Positions 35,240 through 44,970 are shown, numbered from the stretch's first letter. The stretch: DNA of 64,000 nucleotides from Natronohydrobacter sp. (GCA_030603695.1 JAUVXF010000005.1:111277-175276); one strand, 5' to 3'. Notes: generated from the letters alone by a model not told the origin. A program made the numbers and translations.

Positions 35240-36367
35240 ATGCGTACCCGTGCCGCCGTAGCCCTAGAGGCCGGAAAACCCCTGCAAATCATGGAGGTGA
35301 ACCTTGATGGCCCCAAAGCGGGCGAGGTATTAATAGAGGTGAAGGCCACGGGCATTTGCCATACCGATGAATTCACCCGCTCTGGCGCAGACCCGGAAGG
35401 GATATTCCCGTGCATTCTGGGCCATGAAGGCGCGGGCGTGGTGGTGGAAGTGGGCGAGGGTGTGACAACCCTGAAACCCGGCGACCATGTGATCCCGCTT
35501 TATACGCCCGAATGCCGCCAATGCCCTTCCTGCCGGTCGGGCAAAACCAACCTGTGCACTGCGATCCGCAATACTCAGGGCCAAGGGCTGATGCCCGATG
35601 GCACAACGCGGTTTTCCATGCTCGATGGCACCCCCATTTATCATTACATGGGCTGCTCGACCTTCGCCAATCACACGGTCTTGCCGGAAATCGCGCTGGC
35701 CAAGGTGCGCGAGGATGCGCCTTTTGACAAGATTTGTTATATTGGTTGCGGCGTGACCACGGGTATTGGGGCGGTCATCAATACGGCCGGCGTGGAAATT
35801 GGGGCCACGGCTGCGGTATTTGGCTTGGGCGGGATCGGGCTGAATGTGATTCAGGGCCTGCGCATGGCGGGTGCGGATATGATCATCGGGGTTGATCTGA
35901 ACGATGACAAGGCCGAGATGGCGCGCAAGTTCGGCATGACCCATTTCGTCAACCCCTCCAAGGTCGAGAATGTGGTGCAAGAGATCGTCACACTGACCAA
36001 ACGCGGGGATGACCAGATCGGCGGGGTGGATTACTCTTTCGATGCCACAGGCAATGTGCGTGTGATGCGCGATGCGCTGGAATGTTCGCACCGGGGCTGG
36101 GGGGTGTCGGTGATTATCGGTGTCGCGCCTGCGGGCGCAGAGATTTCGACACGGCCTTTCCAACTGGTCACAGGCCGCGTCTGGAAAGGCACAGCCTTTG
36201 GGGGTGCAAAAGGGCGCACAGATGTTCCGCGCTTTGTAGATTGGTATATGGATGGCAAGATCGAGATCGACCCGATGATCACGCATAAACTGACACTTGA
36301 TCAGATCAATGACGGGTTTGACCTGATGCATGCAGGCAAATCCATTCGCGCGGTGGTGGAATTTTGA
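35240..36367 (+). CDS. S-(hydroxymethyl)glutathione dehydrogenase / class III alcohol dehydrogenase
   Basis: Zinc, NAD-dependent enzyme oxidising S-hydroxymethylglutathione in formaldehyde detoxification; members also reduce S-nitrosoglutathione. The 375-residue protein has the catalytic-zinc motif [29 protein letters not shown], the structural-zinc cysteines [15 protein letters not shown] and the class [23 protein letters not shown]. The NAD fold is [25 protein letters not shown] precedes the ATG at 35240. S-formylglutathione hydrolase is not next to it; the following gene is an acetyltransferase. Confidence 0.95.
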   Translation: MRTRAAVALEAGKPLQIMEVNLDGPKAGEVLIEVKATGICHTDEFTRSGADPEGIFPCILGHEGAGVVVEVGEGVTTLKPGDHVIPLYTPECRQCPSCRSGKTNLCTAIRNTQGQGLMPDGTTRFSMLDGTPIYHYMGCSTFANHTVLPEIALAKVREDAPFDKICYIGCGVTTGIGAVINTAGVEIGATAAVFGLGGIGLNVIQGLRMAGADMIIGVDLNDDKAEMARKFGMTHFVNPSKVENVVQEIVTLTKRGDDQIGGVDYSFDATGNVRVMRDALECSHRGWGVSVIIGVAPAGAEISTRPFQLVTGRVWKGTAFGGAKGRTDVPRFVDWYMDGKIEIDPMITHKLTLDQINDGFDLMHAGKSIRAVVEF

Positions 36368-36873
36368 GCGCAGAAGCATTGGTGGGCCGGACTGTCCGGC
36401 CCGCAATCACAAGCGATGACGCGGCACTTTGGGCCATGCTGGAGCCTGTCTTTCGCGCCGGAGAAACCTATGCGATTGACCGCGCCATATCTCGCGATGT
36501 GGCCCTGACATGGTGGCGCGGCGGCACGCATGATGCCTTTGTCATGGAAGATGGCGCAGGCAGGGCCATGGGCAGCTATTACATTTGCCCCAACCAGCAG
36601 GGCGGGGGCGCGCATGTGTGCAATAGCGGCTTTGTGGTTGCGCGCGGGGCAGAAGGGCAGGGCGTGGCCCGTGCCCTTCTGGCGCATGCGCTGGACACGG
36701 CCCGCGCGCGCCGCTTTCGGGCGATGCAGTTTAATTGCGTAGTCTCTACCAACACCCGTGCCGTGGAGCTGTGGCAGGCGCATGGGTTCGAGATTGTGGG
36801 GCGCTTGCCGGGGGCCTTTGATCATCCTGTGGCAGGGTTTGTGGATGCCTATGTGATGTATCGCATGGTGTGA
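36364..36873 (+). CDS. GNAT-family N-acetyltransferase
   Basis: 169-residue acetyl-CoA-dependent transferase. It begins [27 protein letters not shown]. The acetyl-CoA pyrophosphate loop is the [14 protein letters not shown] segment near residue 100, followed by [29 protein letters not shown], the typical GNAT end. It starts at a TTG overlapping the dehydrogenase stop by 4 bases, which argues for coupling; an in-frame GTG six codons later is the alternative. Substrate unknown. Confidence 0.88.
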   Translation: MSAEALVGRTVRPAITSDDAALWAMLEPVFRAGETYAIDRAISRDVALTWWRGGTHDAFVMEDGAGRAMGSYYICPNQQGGGAHVCNSGFVVARGAEGQGVARALLAHALDTARARRFRAMQFNCVVSTNTRAVELWQAHGFEIVGRLPGAFDHPVAGFVDAYVMYRMV

Positions 36874-36883
36874 GGGCGCTATG

Positions 36884-36935
36884 GGGGCGCTGCCCCCGGC
36901 CCTGTGGGCCTCCCCCGGGATATTTTGGCCAAGAT
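36884..36935. repeat. Likely Rhodobacterales-type intergenic palindromic repeat
   Basis: GGGGGC-GCT-GCCCCC is followed by GGGCCTCCCCCGGGATATTTTGGCCAAGATGAA-like sequence. I recall such G/C palindromes joined to a conserved GGGATATTTTGGCCAAGATGAA tail as common in intergenic spaces of this family. Only this copy was noticed in the window. It may act as a transcript-end or REP-like element. Confidence 0.5.
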
Positions 36936-36951
36936 GAATGGGAGATGACGT

Positions 36952-37659
36952 ATGGCACGTGCAGGGATTCCGCTTTTGGCAGTGCTGATTGATGCCGATA
37001 ATTCCTCTCCCAAATGGGCGGAGGCGATTTTTGAGGAAATCGCGTCTTTGGGCGAAGCGAGTGTGCGGCGCATTTATGGGGATTTTTCGCGCAGCCAGAT
37101 GTCTGGCTGGCAAGAGAAGCTGCCCATGCTGGCGCTTGTGCCCCATCACCAGCCCGCCAATACGGTGGGCAAGAATTCTTCTGATATCGCGCTGGTGATT
37201 GATGCCATGGACTTGCTGCATTCGGGCCGGTTTGATGGCTTTGTGCTGGTCAGTTCCGACAGCGATTTCACGCGCCTTGCCTCGCGCATCCGCGAGCAGG
37301 GCCTGGACGTATACGGGATTGGCCAGCAAAAGACGCCAGAGGCGTTTCGCAAGGCCTGCAAGCGGTTTATCTTTGTGGAGAACATCTTGCCAGAGACAGA
37401 GCCAGACCCGGCGCGCAAGGCCGGGCGCAGGCCGCCGAGTGAGGCCGTGCCGCTGATCAAGGCCGCGATGGCCCATATTGACAAGGATGAGGAATGGTTT
37501 TCCCTTGGTCAGCTTGGGCAATTCGTGGTTGCGGCCAATCCTGATTTTGACAGTCGCAATTATGGCTGCGCGAAGCTGAGCGAGTTGATTTCGCGCGCGG
37601 GGGTGTTCGAGCTGCGGAAATCTGGAGGCAATGCCATGCAGGTGCGGCTCAGGCCCTAG
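36952..37659 (+). CDS. NYN-domain ribonuclease-like protein with LOTUS/OST-HTH C-terminus
   Basis: 235-residue protein. Residues 5-155 form a PIN-like NYN domain of the LabA/DUF88 group, with acidic positions in [30 protein letters not shown] and [20 protein letters not shown] that would bind the metal. Residues 165-232 form an OST-HTH/LOTUS RNA-binding domain ([46 protein letters not shown]). An RNA-processing or RNA-degrading role is likely from the fold; the target is unknown. It lies upstream of smpB. Confidence 0.9.
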   Translation: MARAGIPLLAVLIDADNSSPKWAEAIFEEIASLGEASVRRIYGDFSRSQMSGWQEKLPMLALVPHHQPANTVGKNSSDIALVIDAMDLLHSGRFDGFVLVSSDSDFTRLASRIREQGLDVYGIGQQKTPEAFRKACKRFIFVENILPETEPDPARKAGRRPPSEAVPLIKAAMAHIDKDEEWFSLGQLGQFVVAANPDFDSRNYGCAKLSELISRAGVFELRKSGGNAMQVRLRP

Positions 37660-37691
37660 ACAGTGGGGCCAAGGCCCCTTATTTGCACTGC

Positions 37692-38165
37692 ATGGCTGAA
37701 AAATCTGATCCCAATTACCGTATCATTGCCGAAAACCGCCGCGCGCGGTTTGATTATGCGATTGAGAGTGATCTGGAATGCGGGATCATGCTGACGGGTT
37801 CCGAGGTGAAATCTCTGCGCACGGGCAAGGCCAATATCGCTGAAAGTTATGCCACGATTGAGAATGGCGAGCTGTGGTTGGTCAATTCCTATATCGCCAC
37901 CTATGCGCAGGCCAAGACCTTTGGCCATGATGAAAGGCGGCGGCGCAAATTGCTGGCCTCGCGCAAGGAACTGGCGCGGATGTGGGCGGCCACCGCCAAA
38001 GACGGGATGACGCTGGTTCCCTTGGTGATGTATTTCAACCATCGCGGGTTGGTGAAGCTGAAAATCGCGATTGCCAAGGGCAAGAAGCTGGCCGACAAGC
38101 GCGCGACAGAGGCCAAGCGCGATTGGGACAAGCAAAAGCGCCGCTTGCTCAAGGAGCATGGCTGA
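37692..38165 (+). CDS. smpB: SsrA-binding protein SmpB
   Basis: Binds tmRNA and stalled ribosomes in trans-translation. The 157-residue protein has [43 protein letters not shown], followed by [10 protein letters not shown] and the basic C-terminal tail [24 protein letters not shown] 37692 is used; a TTG three codons upstream is possible. No tmRNA gene was found in the window. Confidence 0.96.
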   Translation: MAEKSDPNYRIIAENRRARFDYAIESDLECGIMLTGSEVKSLRTGKANIAESYATIENGELWLVNSYIATYAQAKTFGHDERRRRKLLASRKELARMWAATAKDGMTLVPLVMYFNHRGLVKLKIAIAKGKKLADKRATEAKRDWDKQKRRLLKEHG

Positions 38166-38176
38166 GCCTGTGCGCC

Positions 38177-38893
38177 CTAGAGGAACAGGCGCAGCGCCCA
38201 AGGCGCCACAAAGGCTGTGAGCATGGCATTGAGCGCCATGCCAATGCCCGCGAACGCGCCTGCCTGCGGATTGACCTGAAACGCCCGTGCCGTGCCCAGA
38301 CCATGTGCCGCCACCCCGGCCGCCAGCCCGCGCGCGCGCCAATCGCGGATGCGCAGCGCATTCATCAGCGGTGTGACGACCACCGCGCCGATAATGCCTG
38401 TCAGGATCACCAGCACGGCTGTCAATGTGGGTGAACCGCCCAGGCTTTCGCTGATGCCAAGCGCCACAGGGGCTGTTGTGCCCTTTGGGGCAAGCGTTGC
38501 CAGCAAGGCCGGGCCAAGCCCCAGCCAATGCCCCAGCGCCAAAGCCACCAGAACCGCCGTCACAGACCCTGCCACAAGCCCCGCCAGCACAGGCAAAAGC
38601 GCGCGGCGCAGCGCGGCGCGCTGATGCCAAAGCGGGATTGCCAGCGCAACAGTGGCCGGGCCAAGCAGGAAATGCACAAATTGTGCGCCCTCAAAATACT
38701 GCGCATAGCTGGTATCAGACGCCCAAAGCACCAGCGCAAGCAGCACCACTGCAATCAGCACCGGGTTTGCGAGGGGCGCGCGCCCCGCGCGCTGCGCCAG
38801 ATAATCCCCGATCAGATAGGCGACCAGAGTGGCGGTGAGCCAGATCAGCGGCGTTTGGGCCAGATATGACCAGATATCGGCAAAATCACGCAT
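38177..38893 (-). CDS. LrgB/CidB-family membrane protein
   Basis: 238-residue inner-membrane protein with about six to seven helices. Marks of the LrgB family are the first helix FADIWSYLAQTPLIWLTATLVAYLIGDYLA, FLLGPATVALAIPLW and APKGTTAPVALGISESLGGSPTLTAVLVILTG, with AAGVAAHGLGTARAFQ near the C-terminus. In Gram-positive bacteria the partners modulate murein hydrolase activity; plastid and some bacterial members move glycolate or pyruvate. It overlaps the LrgA gene by 8 bases. Confidence 0.92.
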   Translation of the reverse strand: MRDFADIWSYLAQTPLIWLTATLVAYLIGDYLAQRAGRAPLANPVLIAVVLLALVLWASDTSYAQYFEGAQFVHFLLGPATVALAIPLWHQRAALRRALLPVLAGLVAGSVTAVLVALALGHWLGLGPALLATLAPKGTTAPVALGISESLGGSPTLTAVLVILTGIIGAVVVTPLMNALRIRDWRARGLAAGVAAHGLGTARAFQVNPQAGAFAGIGMALNAMLTAFVAPWALRLFL

Positions 38894-39245
38894 CGGGCTT
38901 GCCCCCTTCCACCAGCCGCGCGACCGCCACAAAGGCCAATGCCCCTACTGCCAGCCCCAGCACGGTAGAGAGCACCAGCGCCACCGCCAGCCCTGCGCCA
39001 TAGGTTCCCAGCGCGCCAAGATGGCCCACAATCCCCACCCCTGCGGGCACGAACAGAAGCGACAGATGGCGCAAAATTCCTTCACCCGCAGGCACAACCT
39101 GCCCCGCCAGCCGGGGCCGCGCCAGCATCAGTACGAATAACATCGCCATGCCCAGCACCGGGCCGGGAACGGGCCAGCCAAACAGGCGGGTCATGGTTTC
39201 GCCCGCCAATTGGCAGAGAAGGATCAGGGTCAGGGCATGGATCAT
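38886..39245 (-). CDS. LrgA/CidA-family holin-like membrane protein
   Basis: 119-residue protein with four membrane helices, partner of the LrgB-type protein. Family features are the N-terminal LTLILLCQLAGETMTRLFGWPVPGPVLGMAML and LLFVPAGVGIVGHL. It is upstream of and overlaps the lrgB-like gene by 8 bases. An operator-like palindrome lies 29 bases before its start. Confidence 0.9.
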   Translation of the reverse strand: MIHALTLILLCQLAGETMTRLFGWPVPGPVLGMAMLFVLMLARPRLAGQVVPAGEGILRHLSLLFVPAGVGIVGHLGALGTYGAGLAVALVLSTVLGLAVGALAFVAVARLVEGGKPDA

Positions 39246-39273
39246 GGGGCAGGGCCTCTTGCAGGGGGTGGGG

Positions 39274-39289
39274 CAATCTGTTCAGATTG
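39274..39289. promoter_or_regulatory. Palindrome CAATCTG-TT-CAGATTG between lrgA and the EamA gene
   Basis: A 16-base inverted repeat with 7-base perfect arms and a 2-base centre in a 121-bp divergent region, 29 bases before the lrgA-like start. This is the form of an operator for a dimeric regulator. No candidate regulator is adjacent. Confidence 0.5.
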
Positions 39290-39366
39290 GCGGGCAAAAG
39301 GAAAGGGCTGGCAAAACGCCCCGCGCAAACCCGCGCCAAAATCCAGAAGCAGAGGGGCGAACAGGC

Positions 39367-40227
39367 ATGTCAGATCATCTTCGGGGCGTGTTGCTGACAG
39401 TGCTGGGTGTGATGCTGCTGGTGCCGGATTCGCTGTTCGTGCGGCTGATTGCAACCGATGCGCTGGCAATCGCCTTTTGGCGCGGGCTGATTGCAGGGGG
39501 GCTGCTGCTGGCCTTTGTGCTGTGGTATCGCGGGGCGGAGGCTGTGGGGGCGGTGTTTCGCGCCGGGGGCCAGACTTGGGCCTATATCGTCTTTTACGGC
39601 ATTTCCGCGCCCGGGTTCGTGCTGGCTGTGACGCTGACAAGCGTGGCCAATGTGGTGTTCATTCTGGCGGCCATGCCGGTCTTTGCTGCCATTTTCAGCC
39701 GGATTTGGCTGAAAGAGCCGATCTCTGCGCGGATGGTCTGGACAATGCTGGGGGTGTTTGTGGGCCTTGGCGTGATCCTGCGCGGCTCTCACGAGACGGC
39801 GGGGGCAAGCTGGCAAGGCGATCTGGTGGCGCTGGGGGTGGCGGCCAGTTTTGCGGCAGCGCTTACGGCAGTGCGCGGGGGGCGGGCCAAATCCATGCTG
39901 GCGGCGGTTCCTGTCTCGCTCATCGGGTCGGCTTGCGTGATCTTGCCGTTTGTCGATGTGCTGCACCCCTTGGCCGAATATTGGCCGCTGATGCTGGGGC
40001 ATGGGGTGTTCATTGCGGGGGCTGCGGGCCTGTTGGTGCTGGGGCCGCGCTATCTCAGCTCTGCCGAAGTATCTTTGCTGATTTTGCTGGAGGCCGTGTT
40101 TGCCCCGCTTCTGGTCTGGTTCATGATTGGTGAAAACCCCGGCGCATGGGCGCTGGTGGGCGGGGGGATCGTGATTGCGGTTTTGATCGCGTCAAACCTT
40201 GTGATGCTGGCGCGCAGCCGCGCCTAG
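39367..40227 (+). CDS. EamA/DMT-superfamily transporter
   Basis: 286-residue inner-membrane protein with ten helices in two EamA repeats. Repeat 1 begins GVLLTVLGVMLLVPDSLFVRLIATDALAIAFWRGLIAGGLLLAF and ends PVFAAIFSRIWLKEPISARMVWTMLGVFVGLGVIL. Repeat 2 ends with SSAEVSLLILLEAVFAPLLVWFMIGENPGAWALVGGGIVIAVLIASNL. Members export amino acids or other small metabolites; the substrate is unknown. AGAGGGG lies upstream of the ATG at 39367. It runs toward irr and overlaps its end by 4 bases. Confidence 0.92.
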   Translation: MSDHLRGVLLTVLGVMLLVPDSLFVRLIATDALAIAFWRGLIAGGLLLAFVLWYRGAEAVGAVFRAGGQTWAYIVFYGISAPGFVLAVTLTSVANVVFILAAMPVFAAIFSRIWLKEPISARMVWTMLGVFVGLGVILRGSHETAGASWQGDLVALGVAASFAAALTAVRGGRAKSMLAAVPVSLIGSACVILPFVDVLHPLAEYWPLMLGHGVFIAGAAGLLVLGPRYLSSAEVSLLILLEAVFAPLLVWFMIGENPGAWALVGGGIVIAVLIASNLVMLARSRA

Positions 40228-40664
40228 CAGCGCCGCAGCCGGATGACCACATCCACACGCGCGATTTCGGCCCCTGCGGGCGGGTCGGGCAGGCGCGAAA
40301 ATGCAACCTCGCCCGATGGCGCGTCGGTCAATTCCTGCGTATCTTCCCAGAAATAATGCGGGTGATCTTCGGTGCAGGTATCGAAATAAGACCGCGTGGC
40401 ATCCACGGTAATCTCATTCATCAAGCCAGCCTCGCAAAAGGCGCGGAGCGTGTTATAGACTGTGGCCAGTGACACAGCCTCGCCACTGGATTTTGCGGCC
40501 AGAAACAGCCCTTCTGCCGTGACATGGCGATCTTGCCCATCGCCCACCAGCAAAGCGGCCAAAGATGTGCGCTGCCGTGTGGGGCGCACATTCGCACGCG
40601 CAAGCCATGCCGTGCCGGTTTGCACGGCGCTATCTGTCAGAGAGGCGAAACTGTTATCCATCAT
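40224..40664 (-). CDS. irr: Iron response regulator Irr (Fur family)
   Basis: 146-residue Fur-family repressor that in alphaproteobacteria responds to heme and iron. It contains the winged helix (NVRPTRQRTSLAALLVGDGQDRHVTAEGLFLAAK, EAVSLATVYNTLRAFCEAGLMNEI) and a histidine-rich metal/heme part (FDTCTEDHPHYFWEDTQEL). The Bradyrhizobium heme motif GCP is absent, as in most Irr proteins outside that group. It is divergent from fabA, a typical Rhodobacterales arrangement that supports Irr over Fur or Zur. The start is ATG 40664, with a second ATG next to it. A longer opening upstream is antisense to fabA. Confidence 0.92.
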   Translation of the reverse strand: MMDNSFASLTDSAVQTGTAWLARANVRPTRQRTSLAALLVGDGQDRHVTAEGLFLAAKSSGEAVSLATVYNTLRAFCEAGLMNEITVDATRSYFDTCTEDHPHYFWEDTQELTDAPSGEVAFSRLPDPPAGAEIARVDVVIRLRRC

Positions 40665-40800
40665 GTGCCTATATAAAGCAGGATTGCGCCGGATTTCAAA
40701 TGAAAATGAATCGCAACTTGGGCGCGCTGGCTTGGGCTGCGGGCTTGTCAGGCGATAAAGCGCAATGCTAGAGGAGGCGAAACCCTTGGAGGAGACCGAT

Positions 40801-41310
40801 ATGTCCAGCTTTCCCAGTTCCTTTGACAAAGAGGCCCTGCTGGCCTGTGCGCGCGGCGAATTGTTCGGCCCCGGCAATGCGCAACTGCCCGCGCCGCCCA
40901 TGTTGATGATGGACAGGATCACCGAAATCTCTGGCGATGGCGGGTTGCATGGCAAAGGGCATGTGGTGGCCGAATTTGATATTACGCCCGACCTTTGGTT
41001 TTTTGAATGCCATTTTCCCGGCAATCCGATCATGCCGGGCTGTCTGGGGCTGGATGGGCTGTGGCAGCTGACAGGCTTCAATCTGGGCTGGCGCGGCTGG
41101 CAGGGGCGGGGCTATGCGCTGGGCGTGGGTGAGGTGAAGCTGACAGGCATGGTGCGCCCCGAACGCAAGATGCTGACCTATAAGGTGGATTTCACCAAAG
41201 CGCTGCAAACCCGCCGCCTGACGATGGGCGTGGCCGATGGCATTGTCGAGGCCGATGGCGAGGTGATCTATCAGGTGAAGGATATGAAAGTCGCGCTTTC
41301 AGAAGCGTGA
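40801..41310 (+). CDS. fabA: 3-hydroxydecanoyl-[ACP] dehydratase/isomerase FabA
   Basis: Hotdog enzyme that introduces the double bond in anaerobic unsaturated fatty-acid synthesis. The 169-residue protein has the active-site segment [25 protein letters not shown] with histidine 71 and aspartate 85. GGAGGA precedes the ATG at 40801. fabB and fabI, its usual downstream partners in this family, are not here; the next gene is convergent and overlaps by 12 bases. Confidence 0.97.
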   Translation: MSSFPSSFDKEALLACARGELFGPGNAQLPAPPMLMMDRITEISGDGGLHGKGHVVAEFDITPDLWFFECHFPGNPIMPGCLGLDGLWQLTGFNLGWRGWQGRGYALGVGEVKLTGMVRPERKMLTYKVDFTKALQTRRLTMGVADGIVEADGEVIYQVKDMKVALSEA

Positions 41311-41829
41311 GTTATCCCAAAGCACAGGCTGCACCTGATAGCCAATGTAAAGCGGGTGTTTGGGGTGGCCCGATTGGGTTAGCCCCAAATGCCAAAGCGG
41401 GCGGCCTGTCGCCTGCAACAGCCGCACTACGGCCGCGCCACGTTCCAGATGCGCGCCATGCGTGCCCCATGCGCAGATGATCTGATCGGCCCAAGCCGCA
41501 CTCTCGCGCAGGGCCGCGTCATTTTCTGGCCCCACGGGATCGGCGGCGGCGCGCATCACGCGCGGATCGGTGGCGCGGAAGGCAAAGATATTGCACACCC
41601 GAAACGCGCCAAAGCCCAAGGCCCGCGCGCGCCTTTCGCAGCGTTCCACCGTGGGGTCGTTTTGCACCTCTGTCGCGGTAGAGGGGTTGAGCATGACAAA
41701 CAGCGCCTTGCGCGCGCCGGTTTCCCATTCGCGGGTCAGCAGATAGCGATAGCTTTCGCAGGGCGAATAGACAGCCACCGAGGGCGCATCGCCTTTCACA
41801 TGGCTGCGGGTGACAAGCGGGGGTGCCAT
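41299..41829 (-). CDS. DUF1643 domain-containing protein
   Basis: 176-residue protein with the DUF1643 hallmarks [63 protein letters not shown] and the end [17 protein letters not shown]. Function unknown. Its ATG shares a base with the truB stop (TAATG), so it is coupled to truB. Its 3' end overlaps fabA. Confidence 0.92.
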   Translation of the reverse strand: MAPPLVTRSHVKGDAPSVAVYSPCESYRYLLTREWETGARKALFVMLNPSTATEVQNDPTVERCERRARALGFGAFRVCNIFAFRATDPRVMRAAADPVGPENDAALRESAAWADQIICAWGTHGAHLERGAAVVRLLQATGRPLWHLGLTQSGHPKHPLYIGYQVQPVLWDNSRF

Positions 41830-42737
41830 TAGTCCAGATTGAACACGCGGCTGGGATGCAATTCACCAGCCTTGTATATGCCCACGGCCACAGGGCGGCC
41901 CTGATAGCTGGCCCAAGCCTCGTCGCCATATTCGACCGAAGCGCTAAGCACCATGCCGGGATTGCCATTGCGTAGCTTTGCGGCCCCCTCGGCCGTGGCG
42001 GGCAATTCAGGCAGATCGGCCAAGCCCGCTTCCACAGGGCGCAGATAGCTTTCCAGTTCCGGGCTGTGGGCCAGCGCATCTATCTGTTCAAGGGTGATCC
42101 CATCCTCGGCATTGAAGGGGCCAGACCAGACCCTGCGCAGCCATGCGACATGGCCATGACAGCCCAAAGCCGCGCCCAGATCGCGCGCGATAGAGCGCAC
42201 ATAGCCGCCCTTGCCGCAGACCATTTCCAGTTCCACATGGTCGCGATCAGGCCGCGCGATGATGTCCAGCTTCTCCACCCAAAGCGGGCGGGCGGCAAGC
42301 TCCATCTCCTCGCCAGCGCGGGCAATGTCATAGGCGCGCTCGCCTTCCACCTTTACAGCGGAAAACTGCGGTGGAACTTGCGAAATCTCGCCACGAAAGG
42401 GGCCAAGAGCCGCTTCTATCTGCGCCGTATCCGGGCGCGCCTCTGATTGCGCGATGATCGCGCCTTCTGCGTCATCGGTGGTTGTGGCTTGGCCCAGTCG
42501 CACCATGAAGCGGTAACATTTCAGCGCATCGGTGATATAGGGCACAGTTTTGGTGGCCTCGCCCAAGGCTACGGCCAGAACCCCGGTCGCTGCGGGATCA
42601 AGCGTGCCGGCATGGCCCGCCTTTTGCGCGCCCAAGGCCCAACGCACTTTGTTGACAATGGCCGTAGATGTCACGCCAGCGGGCTTGTCTACCACCAGCC
42701 AGCCGGAAATTGCACGGCCCTTGCGCTTGCGTCCCAT
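41829..42737 (-). CDS. truB: tRNA pseudouridine(55) synthase TruB
   Basis: Makes pseudouridine 55 in the T-arm of all tRNAs. The 302-residue protein has [44 protein letters not shown] with catalytic aspartate 47. [40 protein letters not shown] and [15 protein letters not shown] follow. GAGGGG precedes the ATG. It lies downstream of rbfA and the DUF2233 gene, a ribosome/tRNA maturation neighbourhood. Confidence 0.96.
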   Translation of the reverse strand: MGRKRKGRAISGWLVVDKPAGVTSTAIVNKVRWALGAQKAGHAGTLDPAATGVLAVALGEATKTVPYITDALKCYRFMVRLGQATTTDDAEGAIIAQSEARPDTAQIEAALGPFRGEISQVPPQFSAVKVEGERAYDIARAGEEMELAARPLWVEKLDIIARPDRDHVELEMVCGKGGYVRSIARDLGAALGCHGHVAWLRRVWSGPFNAEDGITLEQIDALAHSPELESYLRPVEAGLADLPELPATAEGAAKLRNGNPGMVLSASVEYGDEAWASYQGRPVAVGIYKAGELHPSRVFNLD

Positions 42738-42790
42738 ATGCCCCTCATCTTTTCCTTGCGGCCAAGGCGCTGGCCGACTGAGAGGGCCTG

Positions 42791-43636
42791 CTAATCTTTA
42801 GGCGCGGCGGCGTCAACAACCTTGCCCACAATCGGCCCCAGAAGCGTGCCCCAATCCGACCGCCGCAAACCCGGCGCATGCAGCCGCGAGATATTGCCAT
42901 CAATATACAGCGCCTGTGGCAGCCCCAGATAATCGCGAAAGAACCCGGCAAATTCGTAGAAATTGACAGGCATATTGGAAATCACAAAAACAGCGCGCCC
43001 ACCATCGGCGCTGACCCCTACACCATTGCGGATCAAGCGCGAGTCTGATCCCGCGATGAAGCGGGGATGAAATGCGCCATCAATCACCAGCATCGGCCCC
43101 GATTGTGCGGCATAGGTGCAATCAGGCCTGTCAGAGGCAAAGCGCAGCGTTTCTATCACCACAAAGCGCTCTGGCTGGATGCAGAACACCCCATTGGGCA
43201 ACAGCCCAAAATTGCCCGGCCCCTCGCGCGTGACCAGACGCGAGCGTTCTACCCCGCGCTCAATGAACAGGCCCACCGGGCTGCGATCAGGGTGATACAT
43301 GCTGCCATTCATGGCAAAGGCCAGTTTCTTGCCCTCGCGTGCCAAAGCCTCATCCAATGTGCGGAAATTGCCATAAACTTGGGTCTCGGTGGCATAAAGG
43401 AACAGGCGCAGATCATCCCCGGCCTTTGCCGTGCAATAGGTATAGCTTTTGTCCTGATATTCCGTGCGCACACATTCTGCTTGTGCGGCACTGCCCAAGC
43501 CCAGAAAAACCGCCAATGCCCCGGCCAGTTGCGGGGCTTGCCGGATTGCATCTGCAAGTTTGCCGATGGGGCCGCGCCGCAAGATGGCCCGCGCGCCAAT
43601 TCCCTTTGGGCGAAGGGGGTCACGCCTGATCGGCAT
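42791..43636 (-). CDS. Phosphodiester glycosidase family protein (DUF2233)
   Basis: 281-residue exported protein. After an N-terminal signal region ([17 protein letters not shown]) comes the NAGPA-like DUF2233 domain, with [56 protein letters not shown] and [15 protein letters not shown]. Relatives cleave sugar phosphodiesters; the target here is unknown. The start at 43636 overlaps rbfA by 17 bases; an earlier start would put most of the signal inside rbfA. Confidence 0.88.
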   Translation of the reverse strand: MPIRRDPLRPKGIGARAILRRGPIGKLADAIRQAPQLAGALAVFLGLGSAAQAECVRTEYQDKSYTYCTAKAGDDLRLFLYATETQVYGNFRTLDEALAREGKKLAFAMNGSMYHPDRSPVGLFIERGVERSRLVTREGPGNFGLLPNGVFCIQPERFVVIETLRFASDRPDCTYAAQSGPMLVIDGAFHPRFIAGSDSRLIRNGVGVSADGGRAVFVISNMPVNFYEFAGFFRDYLGLPQALYIDGNISRLHAPGLRRSDWGTLLGPIVGKVVDAAAPKD

Positions 43637-44042
43637 CGTCCTCGGAACCCGCGGCAATATCGCGTTGGACGCGGGCATCTTGCAACAGCCTGCGGGTTTC
43701 ATCCATCCGCTCAAAACTTTCATCAATCTGGAAGCGCAGATCGGGGGCGTATTTCAAGGTCAATTCGCGTGACACATGATGGCGCAATTCCGCCTTGTTG
43801 CGCCGCAATGCGGCCAACGCTTCTTTCTGGCCCTGCCCGCCAAGGGGCATGACATAGGCGGTCGCAATTTTCAGATCGGGCGAGGTGCGCACCTCGCTGA
43901 CTGTGATAACGATGCGCGACAAGTCGGGATCGAACACATCACCACGCGCCAGCACATCTGACAATGTGCGGCGGATCAGCTCTCCCACGCGAAGCTGGCG
44001 TTGTGTTGGCCCTTGGCCGCTCTCGAAACGTTTTTGTCCCAT
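43620..44042 (-). CDS. rbfA: 30S ribosome-binding factor RbfA
   Basis: KH-like factor needed for maturation of the 16S 5' end and growth in cold. The 140-residue protein has RQLRVGELIRRTLSDVLARGDVFDPDLSRIVITVSEVRTSPDLKIATAYVMPLGG, with the C-terminal APDLRFQIDESFERMDETRRLL. AAGGGA lies before the ATG. It is divergent from dapB, as in many alphaproteobacteria. Confidence 0.96.
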   Translation of the reverse strand: MGQKRFESGQGPTQRQLRVGELIRRTLSDVLARGDVFDPDLSRIVITVSEVRTSPDLKIATAYVMPLGGQGQKEALAALRRNKAELRHHVSRELTLKYAPDLRFQIDESFERMDETRRLLQDARVQRDIAAGSEDDADQA

Positions 44043-44151
44043 CGCTATCCCTTAGGTCAATCTGCGCGCCCGTGCAACGAGGCTTTGCCATTTTCCACGC
44101 CTCTCGCTATGCAGGCGCGAAAATGTGACTGAGAGTGCAAGAGGTGCAGCA

Positions 44152-44970
44152 ATGGTCAGAATAGCGGTGATGGGGGCCTCTGGGCGGATGGGGCAAATGC
44201 TGGTGCGTCTGTTAGAGGACAGCGCCGAAGCAAGTTTAAGCGCCGCAATTGAGCGCGTGGGCCATGATTGGCTGGGGCAAGATCTGGGTCTTGCCATGGG
44301 GGGCGCGGCGCGCGGGCTGGTGGTAAGTGACGATCTTGATGCAGCGCTTGCCTGCTCGGACGTGATTATTGATTTTACCACGCCTGCGGTCACAGTGGCG
44401 CTGGCTGAAAAGGCCGCGCAAGCGGGTGTTGCGCATGTAATTGGCACAACAGGATTTTCTGACACCGATCTGGCCGCGATTGCGCAGGCCGGGGCCAAGG
44501 GCCGCATCGTGCGCGCGGGCAATATGAGCCTTGGGGTCAATCTGCTTGTAACTTTGGCGCGGCAAGTGGCGGCCAGCCTTGGCACGGAATATGACATAGA
44601 GATTGTCGAGGCGCACCATCGGCACAAGGTAGATGCGCCCTCTGGCACGGCCCTGATGCTGGGCGAGGCCGTTGCCGAGGGGCGCGGTGTGGATTTGGCG
44701 GCGGTGGCTGATCGTGGCCGCGACGGGATTACGGGCGCGCGTGTGGCCGGCGCGATTGGCTTTCATGCCATCCGGGGCGGCGATTTCATTGGCGAGCATG
44801 ATGTGATCTTTGCCGGGCCGGGAGAGCGGATCACACTGCGCCATGTCGCCTCTGACCGGGCCTTGTTTGCGCGCGGGGCCTTGCGGGCCGCGCTATGGCT
44901 GCAAAGTCAGGCGCCGGGCGAATATTCGATGCTTGATGTGCTTGGTCTGGCAACTGGAGGCGCGCGCTGA
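44152..44970 (+). CDS. dapB: 4-hydroxy-tetrahydrodipicolinate reductase DapB
   Basis: Lysine and diaminopimelate biosynthesis enzyme using NAD(P)H. The 272-residue protein has the nucleotide motif [28 protein letters not shown] and [13 protein letters not shown]. The catalytic region is [32 protein letters not shown] precedes ATG 44152; an earlier ATG at 44125 is upstream of that site. Divergent from rbfA. Confidence 0.97.
   Translation: MVRIAVMGASGRMGQMLVRLLEDSAEASLSAAIERVGHDWLGQDLGLAMGGAARGLVVSDDLDAALACSDVIIDFTTPAVTVALAEKAAQAGVAHVIGTTGFSDTDLAAIAQAGAKGRIVRAGNMSLGVNLLVTLARQVAASLGTEYDIEIVEAHHRHKVDAPSGTALMLGEAVAEGRGVDLAAVADRGRDGITGARVAGAIGFHAIRGGDFIGEHDVIFAGPGERITLRHVASDRALFARGALRAALWLQSQAPGEYSMLDVLGLATGGAR

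Noticed and set aside
40665..41081. N-terminal extension of irr by 139 codons
   Set aside because: The extension lies antisense to fabA and upstream of a good family start; Irr proteins are about 145 residues.
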